A stretch of DNA of 64,000 bases from Valencia hispanica. Lineage: Eukaryota > Chordata > Actinopteri > Cyprinodontiformes > Valenciidae. Position numbers and translations under genes: made by a program. The notes below the pieces were generated by a model, which made no database searches, was not told the DNA's origin, and saw nothing but the letters and a program-made list of their open reading frames with translations. Positions 1-11,860 of the stretch are shown here, one piece after another (the first letter of the stretch is position 1; every line of letters starts with the position of its first letter). The stretch is from assembly GCA_963556495.2 (NCBI GenBank), contig OY747713.1, positions 49,566,224-49,630,223 of the forward strand. The letters are read 5' to 3'.

Positions 1-798
1 ATAAAGTATTTTTTAATTGAATTTTTCTGAATAATACAGGAATTATTTGTTTATCAACACTGCAATACATGCACAAATGATTTGAGACAGATCCTTTACA
101 TAACTCCCTGGTTTCTACTATTATTATTTGCAGTTGTCTTGAATCTGCAGTGTTGGTTACCTACGTTAGCTTGTTTGTCACCCAAGGCTTTTCTGATGTG
201 AAGTTGTCACTGAAAATTGGTGCATTTTTAATCATCTCCTTGTTCCAATCGCTTCTTCTGGTCGCTTGCAACCAAAGATGTCTTTTGTTTGCCTTGAAAG
301 GGGCGAGTCGATGGAATGCACGTCTGTTGTTTTTATGAAAATAACCAACAGCACAGGCCATGATTGCTTCTCTTCCTGCAGACTACATGCGCAACAGAGC
401 AGGGAGTGACTTAGACCGATAATCCCTAAACCCAAGTTTATCCTTCTCAGTCTGCGGAGAAAGATGTTCACGGATGCCACGGATGCAGTTTGGGTCTTTC
501 ATGCTGTTTACAACACATGCACTCAAAGCAGTGCGGGTTGAACTGTGGAATAAACAGGGTGGGTCATTCTGTGCATGGATTATTTCTACGAATTAATCAA
601 CCAGCGTTAAAGTGTTAATTGTCAAAATTAACACTTTAACTGATTTTTACGAAAATGTACTAAAATACCAGAAATAATGACCAGACACATTGACACTCAT
701 TTATAGAGTTTATCAGCAAAGAAAGTTGATTTAGGGGTGAGTTGCTCTTTAAATTAGATCTAAACGGATGAGTTATAAAAAAAAAAATCACCCCCCTC
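1..798. other. Intronic sequence; LINE 3' tail at the left edge
   Basis: No gene is visible. The first 25 bases resemble the 3' tail seen at about 28740-28775 (ATAAAGTATTTTTTAATT), so the window probably opens inside the end of a LINE copy. The remainder is AT-rich, unassigned intron. The short ORFs on both strands lack recognisable domains and look like chance. Confidence 0.5.
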
Positions 799-1520
799 AC
801 CCCTCTTTTCCACCGGACGCATAAGCAGCACGTTACAGGAGCAGCACGTCATACGCAGCTGATAGCCACCACTGTAGTCAATAGAACCCTTTCCACCAGA
901 GGCGAAAGCAGCACGAGTCTGCAGCGTCTGAGGAGCGACATGTCGCAGCACTTTTCTAAATATACGCGGCAGTCCTATTTTCTACGCAGTACGCCTCTGA
1001 AACATGTAAATTTCTACATTTTGGATAGGGGAGACAGGAAATATACGGCTCGGCACCGGAAATTATCAAAATAAAAGAAACGTGCTGCTTTGCGGTTGCT
1101 TTACTTTAAAAAAAAGTCACTACCTGTGCGGCCCGGTGAGAAGTCAGTACCTCGCGGGAGGGTCTCATTTGTGTGTCATCACACAAATGAGCAATTTTGG
1201 ATATTCCCTGACATAACATAAACTTCTTGGCGAATATAAAACGGACATAACATAAAACACCAACCTTTTGGAGCCATGTTGTTGTCTTTTCCTGGTTATT
1301 ATTGTCATAGACGTTTATATATGTCTATGGTTGTTGTGTTTACTGACAAAACCACGCGTGATTTTGCTAATCTCGCGTTATTTCGTGCTCTCGGTGACAG
1401 CTGCTTCCCTGCTGCTATGCACCTCATACGCACCCGGTGGAAAGGGCCAAGCAGCAGAATACACAAGTGAAACGTGCTGCTCCTGTAACGTGCCGCTTAT
1501 GCGTCCGGTGGAAAGGAGGA
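799..1520. mobile_element. MITE-like DNA transposon with about 48-bp inverted ends
   Basis: The left end (about 799-848) and the reverse complement of the right end (about 1473-1520) agree almost base for base; the shared core starts TTTCCACCGGACGCATAAGC. A related motif (CTTTCCACC followed by a GCAGCACG-like block) recurs about 90 bases further in on each side, as subterminal transposase-binding repeats do in hAT-type elements. No transposase is encoded. A 12-bp hairpin with a TCAT loop lies at 1164-1191. Family assignment (hAT-like) is inference. Confidence 0.7.
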
Positions 1521-1792
1521 GTCAGAGTTGTCATGACTTTACACTTGACCTACTAAACCTAAAATTGTTTTTTGAACCAGGCTGTAAACATGTTTATTTC
1601 TGCTGGGAAGTTGGCCTTTTTAACAAAGGGAACTTGCTCCTTTCTGGAGCCAACCCGAGGATGAGGGGGTAACTGCAATTTCTGTCACTTCTAGCGGCAG
1701 AGTTTGCCCCTTGGTGCAAAAGCAAAAATTAGTTGAAGTGCGAACATGAACTAGCATGCTAATACTAACTAGCATGCTATCATTATCTTAGG

Positions 1793-1976
1793 CAGTGTTT
1801 CTCAAGCTTTTTTGGCTGAATGCCCCCCTAAGTAGTGTTGAAATCCCTTACTGCCCCGCAAGCTCCAATGCAGAGGTACAGAAAGTTTTCTGATACAAAG
1901 ACCAACATGTGGCCTGCATTTGTATCGCTCTTTTTCAGTCACACCATTCAATCAGAGCACCAGTTATCAGTGACCT
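1793..1976 (+). mobile_element. hAT-type terminus (fragment)
   Basis: The sequence opens with CAGTGTTTCTCAAGCTTTTT, very close to the perfect hAT ends at 40022 and 40770. No matching right end lies nearby; the next element at 1981 abuts it. It is probably a truncated nonautonomous hAT copy. Confidence 0.4.
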
Positions 1977-1980
1977 TTAA

Positions 1981-2943
1981 AGAGTAACTAAACCCCAAAA
2001 CAACTTTCTTTTTGCTTCTAAACTGTATAAGTGGGTCTTTACCCATCCAATCTTTTAGTTTCTGAGGATTTTTTTACATTTTCGTGTAAACCTGTTTAAT
2101 TCTACACTTTTCGGTCTAAAAACGTCTTAGTGCTGCCCTCTTAGGGTTGAACGACGGCTACTGCATTTGAATTTTGTGATTGGTGGAGAGCGGTACATGT
2201 TTATGTCACAGGCATTGACTGTGTCACAGCAGCCATGGTCTCACTGACACGCCCCGTGGGTTTGGGTATAAAACTATCAGACATACAGGCCCCGTGGCGA
2301 GTTTGGAGTTGAATTGCATTTTTCAGGTTACCATTATTATCACATTAGCACTTAGTTAGCATAGCTAACATACTGTTTTGAACGTTAGCCTATGTTAGCA
2401 TTACCACTCAGAGACCGGACCTATCCTGTCTCTCTCTCCCTCAGCAGCAACGCCCGCCTCGGACAGCTCTGACTCAGCGCCCTGAGCCAGCGGCTCAAAT
2501 TAATTCGGCTCGCGGCCGCTGGGCTCCATAAAGCCTCCCTCTACCCCTCTATCTCCGGTGATGAGGGAGGAGATCCGCTGGCTCAGGGTGCCGAGCCAGC
2601 ACCGCCCGAGCTCGGTGCTGCTCAGGCAGTGGGAGACAGGAGGAGTCCAGTCTCTGAGTGGTGATGCTAACATAGGCTAACGTTCAACGTTCAAAACAGA
2701 TGAATGTTGATCAGATCGATCAGTCGCAAAACTGCCATCGTCGCTTTGGTCACCGTCCATGTTTCAGTGTCAGATTAAGCTAGCTGTCACTGTCCTCCTG
2801 AACACACCCCGACGTTCCCCCCTCCGCTCATCCTCCACACTTGGCCATACCCCTCCATGCTTCTTGGCACAGTCCTCTTTGTAGGATTTTTCAAATGTTG
2901 TCTGGGGGCGGGGTTAGGATTTTTCATGGGGTTCAGTTACACT
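1981..2943. mobile_element. TTAA-flanked nonautonomous DNA transposon
   Basis: The ends are inverted (AGAGTAACTAAACCCC at 1981-1996 against AGTGTAACTGAACCCC read inward from 2943, 14 of 16 matching) and TTAA flanks both sides (1977-1980 and 2944-2947). TTAA target duplication is known for piggyBac and Kolobok elements. The interior carries a second inverted repeat (arms about 2371-2450 and 2605-2697) and no recognisable transposase. Confidence 0.65.
2371..2697. repeat. Internal inverted repeat (hairpin arms about 75-90 bp)
   Basis: The block TGTTTTGAACGTTAGCCTAT, followed by CACTCAGAGAC, occurs at the left and again in reverse complement near 2697. The GC-rich loop holds GAGCCAGCGGCTC-like short palindromes. 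It lies inside the TTAA-flanked element and is probably part of it. Confidence 0.6.
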
Positions 2944-2947
2944 TTAA

Positions 2948-3555
2948 GTACAACTACAGGGGGAAAATATTAAATTGGCAGAATTAACAGATTTCAAACT
3001 CGATGGTACACAATTGTCTTGAGAAACAAAAAAACAAAACAAATCAGCCTTGAATTTGTAACATTTTGTACAAATATGCAATTAACATTAAAAAGTCTAC
3101 CATCAAAATAATTGCCAAGAGCAGAGTCATTAGGCTTGTGGATATATTAGTGATACCCTTGTCTGTGGTGGGTTGCTGCCAATTCATTTTATGGATGGAC
3201 GGGGAGATCATAACTTGGGCCTGATTGCACCTGATCTGATTTAGCTAGTTTCTGTATATTGATTGCTGAATCCCTGCTCAACAAGATAGGACGTAGGACA
3301 TTTGACAAATGACTCCAGAGGTTTTTGATATATGTGCAGCGGTAAAACAGATGAATGATAGTTTTTGGTTCTATATGACAAAAGTCACAGTTGAAGTCAA
3401 TGTTTAATTTAAAGAGCGCAAATCCATCCATCTTGTAGCGTCTCGAGAACTAAACCCCCCCGGAAGTAGTTCCTTGCGCACATGCGCAGATGGGCTCATG
3501 GTTCGGATCGTGCTTCCTGAACAGATCGTGCAGTGACAGGCAGGCAGGAAGAATG
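2948..3555. other. Intron without recognised features
   Basis: AT-rich sequence with no ORF that looks coding and no repeat boundary I could define. The stretch around 3180-3430 reads on the minus strand as a weak, degraded LINE carboxyl terminus (NIDFNCDFCHIEP...FYRCTYIKNLW), similar in style to the zinc-knuckle end of the L1 ORF2 in this window, but it is too decayed to be sure. Confidence 0.4.
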
Positions 3556-4225
3556 TACGGTGACCCTGAAAGGTCACAGCACGCAACTTAAGAAAACACA
3601 TGCAAAAAGACAAAACACAAGCAAATTGAGAAAACATTTTCATCAATTTGACAAGTGTGCAGCATTTAGACAAACGACACAACACATTACAAAAATGCAC
3701 TGCAAATAGACCACAACACAACGGAAGTGAAGTGTTTCCAGGGCAAACTTAAATGTGATGCACACGGCCGGACATGCTTGTTGTTGACACGGATTTCGAG
3801 TCACAGCTCAGTCACCGTCTCTGTCCATCAGGGGTGTTGGAAAATGAGATAAAAAGTAATTGTTTCTTATTTATTTTAACATTGTGATTGCATGATTCAG
3901 CCTATTGCAGTGATCTGCTGCTAAACTATCGTTAGCCATTAGCCGTGTGCATCACATTTAAGTGTCCCCTGGAAACAATTCACTTCCGTTGTGTTGTGGT
4001 CTATTTGCAGCGCATTTTTTAAATGTGTTTGTTGTGGTCTTTGCAGCACATTTTTCTAATGTGTTGTGTTGTGGTCTTTGCAGCACATTTTTCTAATGTG
4101 TCATTTTTCTAAATGCTGCACACGTGTTGTGAAATTGATGAAAATGTTTTCTCAATTTGCTTGCGTTTTGTCTTTTTGCATGTGTTTTCTTAAGTTGCGT
4201 GCTGTGACATTTCAGGGCCACCGTA
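3556..4225. mobile_element. Foldback (long inverted repeat) element
   Basis: The left arm (3556 to about 3770) reappears in reverse complement as the right arm (about 3943-4225). The outer ends read TACGGTGACCCTGAAA and TACGGTGGCCCTGAAA, and both sides are flanked by AGAATG (3550-3555 and 4226-4231), a likely 6-bp target duplication. The right arm is longer because a unit of about 40 bp containing TGTGGTCTTTGCAGCACATT is repeated about three times there and once on the left. No coding sequence is seen. Confidence 0.7.
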
Positions 4226-4231
4226 AGAATG

Positions 4232-4949
4232 GCAAGGAGTAAATAGATAAAGAAAGTGAAAGAGAAGTGAAGAGGAGACTTGACAGCAAATGATCCCAAC
4301 TTCAAAAGTAGAACTAATTCTAAGGTAACGAGGATGGACGAGATCTAAGAGAAACTTAGATCTAAGAACTATTGAACATTACAAGAGAGGAGGGAAACAC
4401 AACAGAAACACAACAAAGTTTGGTAAGAACCTAAGTAAATAAATAAGGAATTAACCAAAAACAAGAGAAACTTCACATACAAACACATTAGAGTTACAGA
4501 GGAGGAGAAAACCTAGTGGAAGGAAAAAAACCAAGGAAACCTGACAGTAAATACTTTTCTAAGGGGTGTGATTAAGTTGTTTGAGATGTCTTACACTGGC
4601 CCTGAAACATCAGTTTTACAGTAGAGAGGCTATGATTGTATTTCTCTTTTCTACCACAAAGGGTAGCTCCAACTAAAGCCATAATTCTGTTGGTGTGGTT
4701 TTTGGCTAATTATGTATCCATGGTAACTCCAATTCCCAAGAAAGGTAATTGCACCCATCTCTAACTGAACGTTTTGATATAGACAGTACATTGTGGGGTT
4801 GCACACTACGGTTTGGGGCGCATTAGTGCCAAACCATAAAAATTCCAGTTTTGAGGTGTGGAGTAATCGGTGCCTCCCATGCATTGCATGCAGTGCTTTT
4901 CCCTGCATTGCTTTGGAAGGCCCAAATTACACTATCTGTTTCTGAACGT
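4232..4949. other. Intron without recognised features
   Basis: No gene, clear repeat boundary or RNA structure recognised. The reading frames on both strands are short and featureless. Confidence 0.4.
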
Positions 4950-5330
4950 CTTTGTGTCTATGTATCAGTGGTTAGGATTATTGCCTCACAGATAACATGT
5001 TCCTGAATTCAAATCTTGGCTGGGGCCTTTCTTTGCATATTTTGCATGTTTTGCTTGTGGATTGGGAGTACTCTCTGGGTTCTCCAGTTTCCTCCCACAG
5101 TCCATTATCATTAATGATAGGTCATTCAGTAAGTGCATATCTGGTGTCTCTATGTGTTGCCATGTAATGGACCTATAAACTGTGTACAGTAGAGTAAAGC
5201 CCTTAACTTTCATAATCACTGTTGGGAAATGCTCCAGCCTCTTGTCACTCTGAACAGGATTATATGGGTTTAAACTGAATGTATGGAAATGAAAAGAGAA
5301 GTGTTGCATGGTCTGGCAGCTCCTTCTTAT
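4950..5330 (+). repeat. Degenerate tRNA-derived SINE
   Basis: The block has the layout of a common teleost SINE: an A-box-like region (ATCAGTGGTTAGGATTATTG), a B-box-like region (GAATTCAAATC), then GGCTGGGGCCTTTCTTTGCA and TTTCCTCCCACAGTCC. It is strongly diverged, so this is an old copy. The 3' half of the same SINE type appears at 35299-35424. Confidence 0.55.
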
Positions 5331-7054
5331 GCTTTTACAACAACTTGTCGTACATTTATTTGACAAGCATTTCGAGTTTCCGTGGGGACATTTAAAAGGC
5401 TGGACTTTTATCTGATATTGTGATCAAGTTTCTAATTATTAGGCATTAAAGAAGAACTGGGTATTTAATTTTAGGACCATTTCTGACCATCATTGAAGGA
5501 AAAAAACTAATAAAGCATTCCTGTTTTATAAATCAAAGCATTGTCAATATAAACATTAGCCATGTGCAGACTGTAGACTCATTGGACATCTCAGTCTTTT
5601 CTTGGCTTTGGTTATAATTTCTGTTACTTCTAGCCCTTTCTATTATTTTACCAGAAAGCCAACCAAACCAAAAAGCCCTTCCATGAGATTTTACTTCCCT
5701 CTTCAGTTTATAAAATGGTAGTCTGAAGAGGGAGTACTTTCTTTTTGCTAAGACTGTATATCCAGTCAAAAATGTATTTCAAAATTATATAACATTTAGA
5801 TATGTGCTTAAATGTGTCTATAAATTTGGTAAGAAGGTTGGTACTAACTACCACATTGACCAATTCTTTTTACTAGATTCTTTTACTTTATTAAAATGTT
5901 CTGTATGATAATGCATGAAGAACATGCTTTCATGATTCACTGTAGCAGCAACATTTAGCACTTTTAAGAATACTTAAAGGCATACTGTTCTAAAGAAAAG
6001 AAAACTAATTGTACTGTGATTTGTTTTAACCATCTCATCCATTTTTATAATACATTTGATTAGAAGCATTGTGATGAGAAAGAGAGTATACTGTACAGTG
6101 CCATGTGTTTTACATTTTATAACAGGTTACTTGTGGCACATGTCTTTGACTGCAGTGTGATTTCACCACATCCTCCTACATGTCGTTTAACCTATTTTCT
6201 CAAAAGTCCTGCAAAATCAGAAGAATAACATTTACACCTTATGATGTTAAAGGAACGGTAACTCTCATGTAGTTAACAAAATCTGTCAATTTTCTCAGAT
6301 AGTTAATATCTACAACCTGATACTAGCTGTTGCTGGCAATTGTTACAACAGATAAAGTCAATATTCAACACTGAATTACAGTTAAGGAACCAACTCTCTG
6401 GAAATAATTACAATAACGCCATCTGATGTGAATCCATTTAGATACTGCAAAGTCTAACAATTAATTTTGCAAGGCTGACTTAGCATTATTAATCTTCAGC
6501 AAACTAAGATGCTACAGTATAAATCTTCAAAGATATGAAAGAGCATGCAAAAATCTGGGGCCTGTCCAAGGTTCTGAATGTTATTTCATGACATTTCTTC
6601 AAACTACAGAGCATATTATCTTAATGAAAACTGACCCAAGTTCCACTTTAACATCCCCCTGAACTCATTCGCTGTTTGAATTTTCTGTGATGTCAGAGAA
6701 CCATGCTCACTGGTATCACATTAATGGCCTTATTCTGTCTCTGTGCTTACTCCACTCTAAAAGAGGCCAGTGAGCACCATCAATGACATCCTAAGAAAGC
6801 CATGGGTCCTACGATAGATTTTCTTGTTATGCCTGACAGAATACAAACCACAGATACCTTCTCATTCTCAGCCACTCACTATACAGACAGATGGTTGAAA
6901 GCTTTAAAGAGGCTTAGTTGTGCCCATTGAATGCATTATGTTGGAAATAGCACAGGATCAAGGTTATCTACCATGGAGTCACTTTGTCTTGGGAAAATTT
7001 ATTTCATATTGTGACTTAAAACTAGAAACGTGAAATATTTCTTATGTTTCCAGC
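5331..7054. other. Quiet intron, no feature recognised
   Basis: Mostly AT-rich, low-repeat sequence. No reading frame with domain character, no tRNA and no transposon end was found. This is one of the longest stretches free of recognisable repeats in the left half of the window. Confidence 0.4.
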
Positions 7055-7310
7055 AACATTATACCATAATAATAATAGCTTGTATTTATATACTGCTTTT
7101 CGAGATCCTCAAAGCACTTTACAACTCCATTATTTATTCACTCTCATGTTCACACACTGGTGGAAGCAATGAGCCATGGGGCAGACTGACAGAAGAGAGG
7201 CTGCCATTTTATGGCCTTGGCCCCTCTGGCCAACACCAGTAGGTAAGGTAGGTGAAGTGTCTTCCTCAAGGACCCAACAGCATGTAGCAGGTGGAAGCAG
7301 GAATCTATGA
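7055..7310 (+). repeat. Teleost interspersed repeat (LINE/SINE tail-like)
   Basis: It begins with an AATAATAATA tract followed by TTTATATACTGCTTTTCGAG and CTCAAAGCACTTTACAA, then GGGGCAGACTGACAGA and GTGTCTTCCTCAAGGACCCA. This order of blocks is familiar from abundant fish repeats; the first block resembles the L2-type LINE 3' end at 45806-45880. Family naming is left open. Confidence 0.5.
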
Positions 7311-8095
7311 TTTCTGGGTCACAGGCCGACTGATTGAGACTTTTACCTTCAGTAGTCACATGAATAGTTGTGGGAGACAATCATGCATCTTTTTCCTTCT
7401 TAGCAAAACGGTAGAAATGAAGATGTCTGTAAAGGAGGAACGTCAAAATGTCTGCTGATCCTGTCTACCTACCACCTTCTGTGAGACTTACAATACCTCG
7501 CAATAGCTCTCTTAAAATCTTTTGTGTGAAGGAAAAGTTTGCAGCACAGCTGACAATGAATAAGAAAGAGCTGTCATCAAAGGCTGAGGCCACATTTCTT
7601 GAGGAATACATGGGATTGTAAACTTGTTTTTTTTTAAAACCCAGAGCATTAAATTTCCAACTTAAACGCAGTATTTTAAAATAGAACAAAACATAAGAAC
7701 ATTCAGACCAGGCTGGAAGGGCATGATTCATAAACATCAATAAGAAGAACTAACTTTGAAGGAACAGCCAAGCACCAAAGGAGAGACTACCTACACAAAG
7801 AAATAGTTGTAGATTCATTATCTTCAGGTGAGACTGAACTTCGAGTATATGGCGTCTATGGAAAAAATACTGTGTAGGTCTACAGTCTATCCTCTCTGTG
7901 AAGCATTTGGGTTGTGGTGTCTGTGTGTAACAGGAATTTTTCCTATCAGCAAAATATGTCCCCCCTCCCCCCCAAAATAATATTTTATTCTACTAGATTG
8001 CAAGACATTCTGATACACTTTAGTGTTTTGTGTTGTGTTAATAGTCTTATAACCAACAGCATCTAATTAAAATGTACTTCTGCCTCGTTCTGTAG
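7311..8095 (+). other. 3' end of upstream thsd7a intron
   Basis: Intronic sequence running to the AG at 8094-8095. There is a T- and C-containing run upstream (TTAAAATGTACTTCTGCCTCG and on to CTGTAG). No repeat boundary is recognised. Confidence 0.5.
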
Positions 8096-8344
8096 CCTCT
8101 GCTCTCAAGAGACACTGCCAGTGACCTTTCAGGCCTGCGTGATTCCCAGAGACTGTGATGTGACTGAGTGGTCTGAATGGTCAGCTTGTTCCAAGCAATG
8201 CTATGAACCCAATGGAGAAAAAGGGGAGCGGTCTCGCAACAGGAAAGTGAGCCAATTCCCAATCGGTGGAGGAGCGGAGTGTCCAGAACTTGAAGAAAAA
8301 GAGTCATGCAGCCCCCAGGATAGAGCAGTCCTGCCATGCACTGT
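8096..8344 (+). CDS. thsd7a: thsd7a internal exon (thrombospondin type-1 repeats)
   Basis: This internal exon encodes about 83 residues of thrombospondin type-1 domain-containing protein 7A, a large single-pass membrane protein with many TSP1 repeats, known from endothelial cells and podocytes. The peptide runs LCSQETLPVTFQACVIPRDC, ends one TSP1 repeat, then begins the next with the tryptophan motif WSEWSAC (candidate C-mannosylation sites) and continues to QFPIGGGAECPELEEKESC and PCT. The acceptor AG is at 8094-8095 and the donor GTGAGT at 8345-8350. One base precedes the first full codon and two bases follow the last, so the flanking introns are both phase 2. The paralogue thsd7b is possible but fits less well, judging mainly from the next exon. 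Confidence 0.85.
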
Positions 8345-8954
8345 GTGAGTAAATTGTTGTTTTGTATCTCCTTTTCTATAGATTTATTTTCTTGTAAGAA
8401 AATGTGATGATGATGATTATGATGATGTTGATTATTGTGCACAAAATAGCAATGATTGTTTTCCATTTACTTTGTGTTCCATATCTCAGAGTAATAGTTA
8501 AACATTGTTTAGTGCTTCTTCAGAGCTTTCAGTGGCTGTACTTATTGACAAGCTACATTAGTGCATTTAGGTACTGTTTGTTAAAGAAATAATCTACCCT
8601 AAATGTGCTATAAATCATGTCTCATTGTTATCAGTTCAGGAAAATGCATTTGTGGCTTCAGCAGCTTAGTTGACTATGCTGCACCCATGAGAGTCTAGTT
8701 AAATCCTCTCCTGCCAGTATCAAACAGCTTATTCTGCTATTGACTCTTGCTTGGTTTTGTTTATTGGACTAAACAATGGAAATGTTAGAAACTGCATCAA
8801 TTTTGCCCATTAAACAACTTATTGTTTTTACGAAACAGGGGTGCTTGATTTTGGCAAGTTTTTTCATGCAATCCAATCCATAAGAATTGTCTTTGTTGTA
8901 AGAACATTGTTTAAAAAAAACAGGGCAAACACAAACGCACTTGCCTTTTTGTGT
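8345..8954 (+). other. Start of 22.95-kb thsd7a intron
   Basis: The intron opens with a strong GTGAGT donor. A short GAT-rich microsatellite lies at about 8404-8428. Nothing else is recognised before the LINE copy that begins at 8955. Confidence 0.6.
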
Positions 8955-10322
8955 AAGGCAAGGCAAAGCAGTTTTATTTGTTTAGCACATTTTCAGCAAC
9001 AAGGCGTTTAAAAGGCCTTACATGATTAGAAGGAAAATAAAACAACAAACAAGCAAAAAACAAACTCGAAAACATTACATTCCAGTGGCAAAGTAAGGGA
9101 AACCATGACAGGTTGAAAGACAGACTACACTTTATGATGTTCCAGTTGTCATTAATTGTAGATGCCTCTAAGCAAAAGGGGTTTTAACCTGGATTTGAAG
9201 GAACTCAGTCTTTTAGAAGTCTTAAAGTTTTCTGGAAGTTTCTTCCAGATTATGGGAGGATAAATTTTATGCTTTTTCTGGTTCTAATTCAGGGGATGCA
9301 GAGTAGGCTTGAACCAGAAGACCTGAGGGGTCTGGAAGATTGGTACAACGACAACAAACTTTTAATATATTTTGGTGCTAAGCCTCTCAGTTATTTCTAA
9401 ACTAATAAAAGTATTTTAAGGTCTATTCTCTGAGCTACAGAGAGCCAGTGTAAGGACTTTTAAACCGGGGTGATGTGCTCTACTTGCCTAGTTTTAGCGA
9501 TGAGTTGACCACCAGTATTCTGGATCAGCTGCAGCTGTCTGATTTACTTTTTAGGCAGACTTGAGAGGACTCTGTTGCAGTAATCAATTCGACTACAGAT
9601 AAATGTATGGATGAGTTTCTCAAGATCTTGTTGGGACATCAGTCCTTTAATCCTGGAAACATTCTTCAGATGATAGAAAGCTGACCACGTTGTTGACTTT
9701 ATGTGTCTCTAAAGGTTTGGGTCTGAGTCCATTACTACAACTAGATTTCCGACCTGATCAGTAGTTTCTCGCTGTAATAGCTAAAGCTGTGTGCTAACTC
9801 CTGATTGTTCCTCTTTAGGTCCAAAACTAATTACTTTAGTTTTGTTTCTATTCAGCTAAAGAAAGTTATGGGACATTCATGCATTTATAAATTACATGCA
9901 TCTGCTCAGCTCAAATGGGTTCATAGTCACCTGGTGACATTGTAATGTAGAGCTGTGTATCATCTGCATATGGTAAGTAATCTTAACACTTGTTATAATT
10001 TGAGCTAGTGGGAGCAAGTAGATGTTAAATAAGAGAAGCCCCAGGATGGAGCCTTGCGGTACCCCACATGTAACTTTTCTCAGCTTTGATGAAAAGTTAT
10101 CTATTGACACAAAGTCCCAGTGTCGAATGCTACGCTGATGTCCAACAGTAAACTGTGGTAGTCCGTATTAATGTGGATGTTATTGAACACTTTGACAAGG
10201 GCAGTCTCAATACTGCAGTAGGCACGGAAAATGGACTGAAAGGCATCAAAGTGGTTGGTCATTTTTTGGAATCTATTTAACTGTCTGTTGTTGTTGGCAA
10301 GGTTGCCTCTCTGCAAATTCAA
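8955..10322 (-). mobile_element. L2-type LINE, 5'-truncated copy
   Basis: On the minus strand this copy runs from mid reverse transcriptase to the 3' end. The peptides [20 protein letters not shown] and VTCGVPQGSILGLLLFNIYL are classic L2/CR1 RT blocks. They are followed by decayed copies of the downstream RT and C-terminal region (9000-9890) seen better at 25953-26664. The 3' end shows AAATAAAACTGCTTTGCC followed by TTGCC repeats, the short tandem tail of this family. Several frameshifts and stops make it inactive. Confidence 0.8.
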
Positions 10323-11752
10323 ACCAAACCAGCTTTCCGTTTAACGTGTTTGGACTCCCTCAGCCTGTGGAACCTTTCTGAGCAGGAGCTGTGTGGAGTC
10401 TGTTTAAGCTGGTGTTGAGAGAGATTCGTCCAGCCTCTAACTGCCTACATCAGAGCCTCTCACCCGTTTCCTCTGACAGTCGGTCCCAACTGAGTAGCCC
10501 AGCAGCTAGCAAAGAACCACCAGCCAACCCATTAACAGCAGCTCTTTCTCTTTGACAACCTGCACTTGGTAACTGAGCTGGATATATTTAGCTTGGACAG
10601 TAAGCTTCCGAGGTGCTGTGGTTGTAAACATTGGCAAGAAGCAACCTTTTAAAATCTCTTATTTTTGGTTGCACACAAGCACCAAGACTTTTTACTACTA
10701 TTGAAGAACCCTTCAAAGAGACAAAACTCAAAAAGTGAAGGTCCACAACTTTCAATAAAATTTTGATTGCTTCTTTAACAGCAAAAGCGTAGCAGATAAA
10801 ACACAGAGGAGAAAAAGTAGATAACATTTAAAAATCATCCAATCATGTTTAATTATCTTACGCTAAAACTGTGGCTGAGAAGGCTTTTGATGTAATAAAT
10901 TAAAATTCAGACAGAATGAGGGGTTCATACCTATCTTCGCATTCTCTCCTGTGATAAACCATTTGCGCATTGGACATCCCTAATGGAAATCCCCAAACTG
11001 AACGGAAATCTTGGAGTAGGCGTTGAATCTTCGAAATCCAGGTGGAAATCCATAAACTCAACAGTAATCCCGGGCAGGAACCCGAAAGATCCTTAAACTG
11101 AACAGTAACCCTGGGCAGGAACATGGAAGTTCGTAAATCCACAATAGCTATTCCATTGTGAGCAACAATTTTGAGTCGATTCAGATGCCTTAACCCCCGT
11201 TGGCACTTGGATTGCCCCCTAATTAATGCAGAAACTCCAGTCTAACGTCAAAGCTTTGTTTTTCTCATAACTCTGCTGAGTTCATGCTGTAAATCCTTGC
11301 ACAATCTCTGTCTGATGTTGACTCAAATATCAGGGAACAACCAACAAATTGTTCAATAGATTGTGCCAATATACCTTTCTAAACCTAACATGATTTGTAT
11401 ATGTGACTGTTTGCTATTTCTACTGGAATCTTTACTCATTCCTGTTCCTAATAAGCACTAGTTCCGGTGTGTCTTCATAAAAGCTTCATAAAAGCTCTGA
11501 CCCTTAATTGTGTCTGCTGCCTGGAAACTTTACTTGTTTTCCCATTTTACCACCTGTAGTTCCTCTTTTGTAGTTCGGTGACCCTATGCCTGTCTGCACA
11601 CCTTTGCAGCACACTAGAACTGGTCTGCACATCCTTGCAAGATCTTGTTATTCTCTTCCCATTACTCCCAAATCCTTGATTTCTGACATCAGATTAACTT
11701 ATTGTTTATGCTCAGGGTATAACTTATCACAACCTGTCTTTATCTATCATCA
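10323..11752. other. Intron with a small tandem repeat
   Basis: No gene is recognised. Around 11040-11140 a unit of about 41 bp (AAACTCAACAGTAATCCCGG, then GCAGGAAC) is present twice with a weaker third copy upstream at about 10990. The rest is unassigned intron. Confidence 0.4.
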
Positions 11753-11860
11753 GCGGTGGAAAGAGTACTGAAATATTCTACTCAAAAGTACTACTACTGT
11801 GATTAAATTTTACTCAAGTACAAGGAAAATTACGTATAAAAATTTACTCAAGTTTTTTTT
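11753..11860 (+). repeat. Terminus of a fish interspersed repeat
   Basis: The sequence GCGGTGGAAAGAGTACTGAA, then ACTCAAAAGTACTACTACTG, is the mirror image in style of 29440-29585, which ends ATACTTTCCACCTCTGCC. A related stretch lies at 62150-62300. The two ends look like the left and right termini of one repeat family, but of different copies. Confidence 0.5.

Noticed and set aside
8047..8466. Antisense ORF of 139 codons over the thsd7a exon
   Set aside because: It is the shadow of the exon plus the GAT microsatellite (His-rich stretch); the plus-strand exon has splice sites and clear homology.
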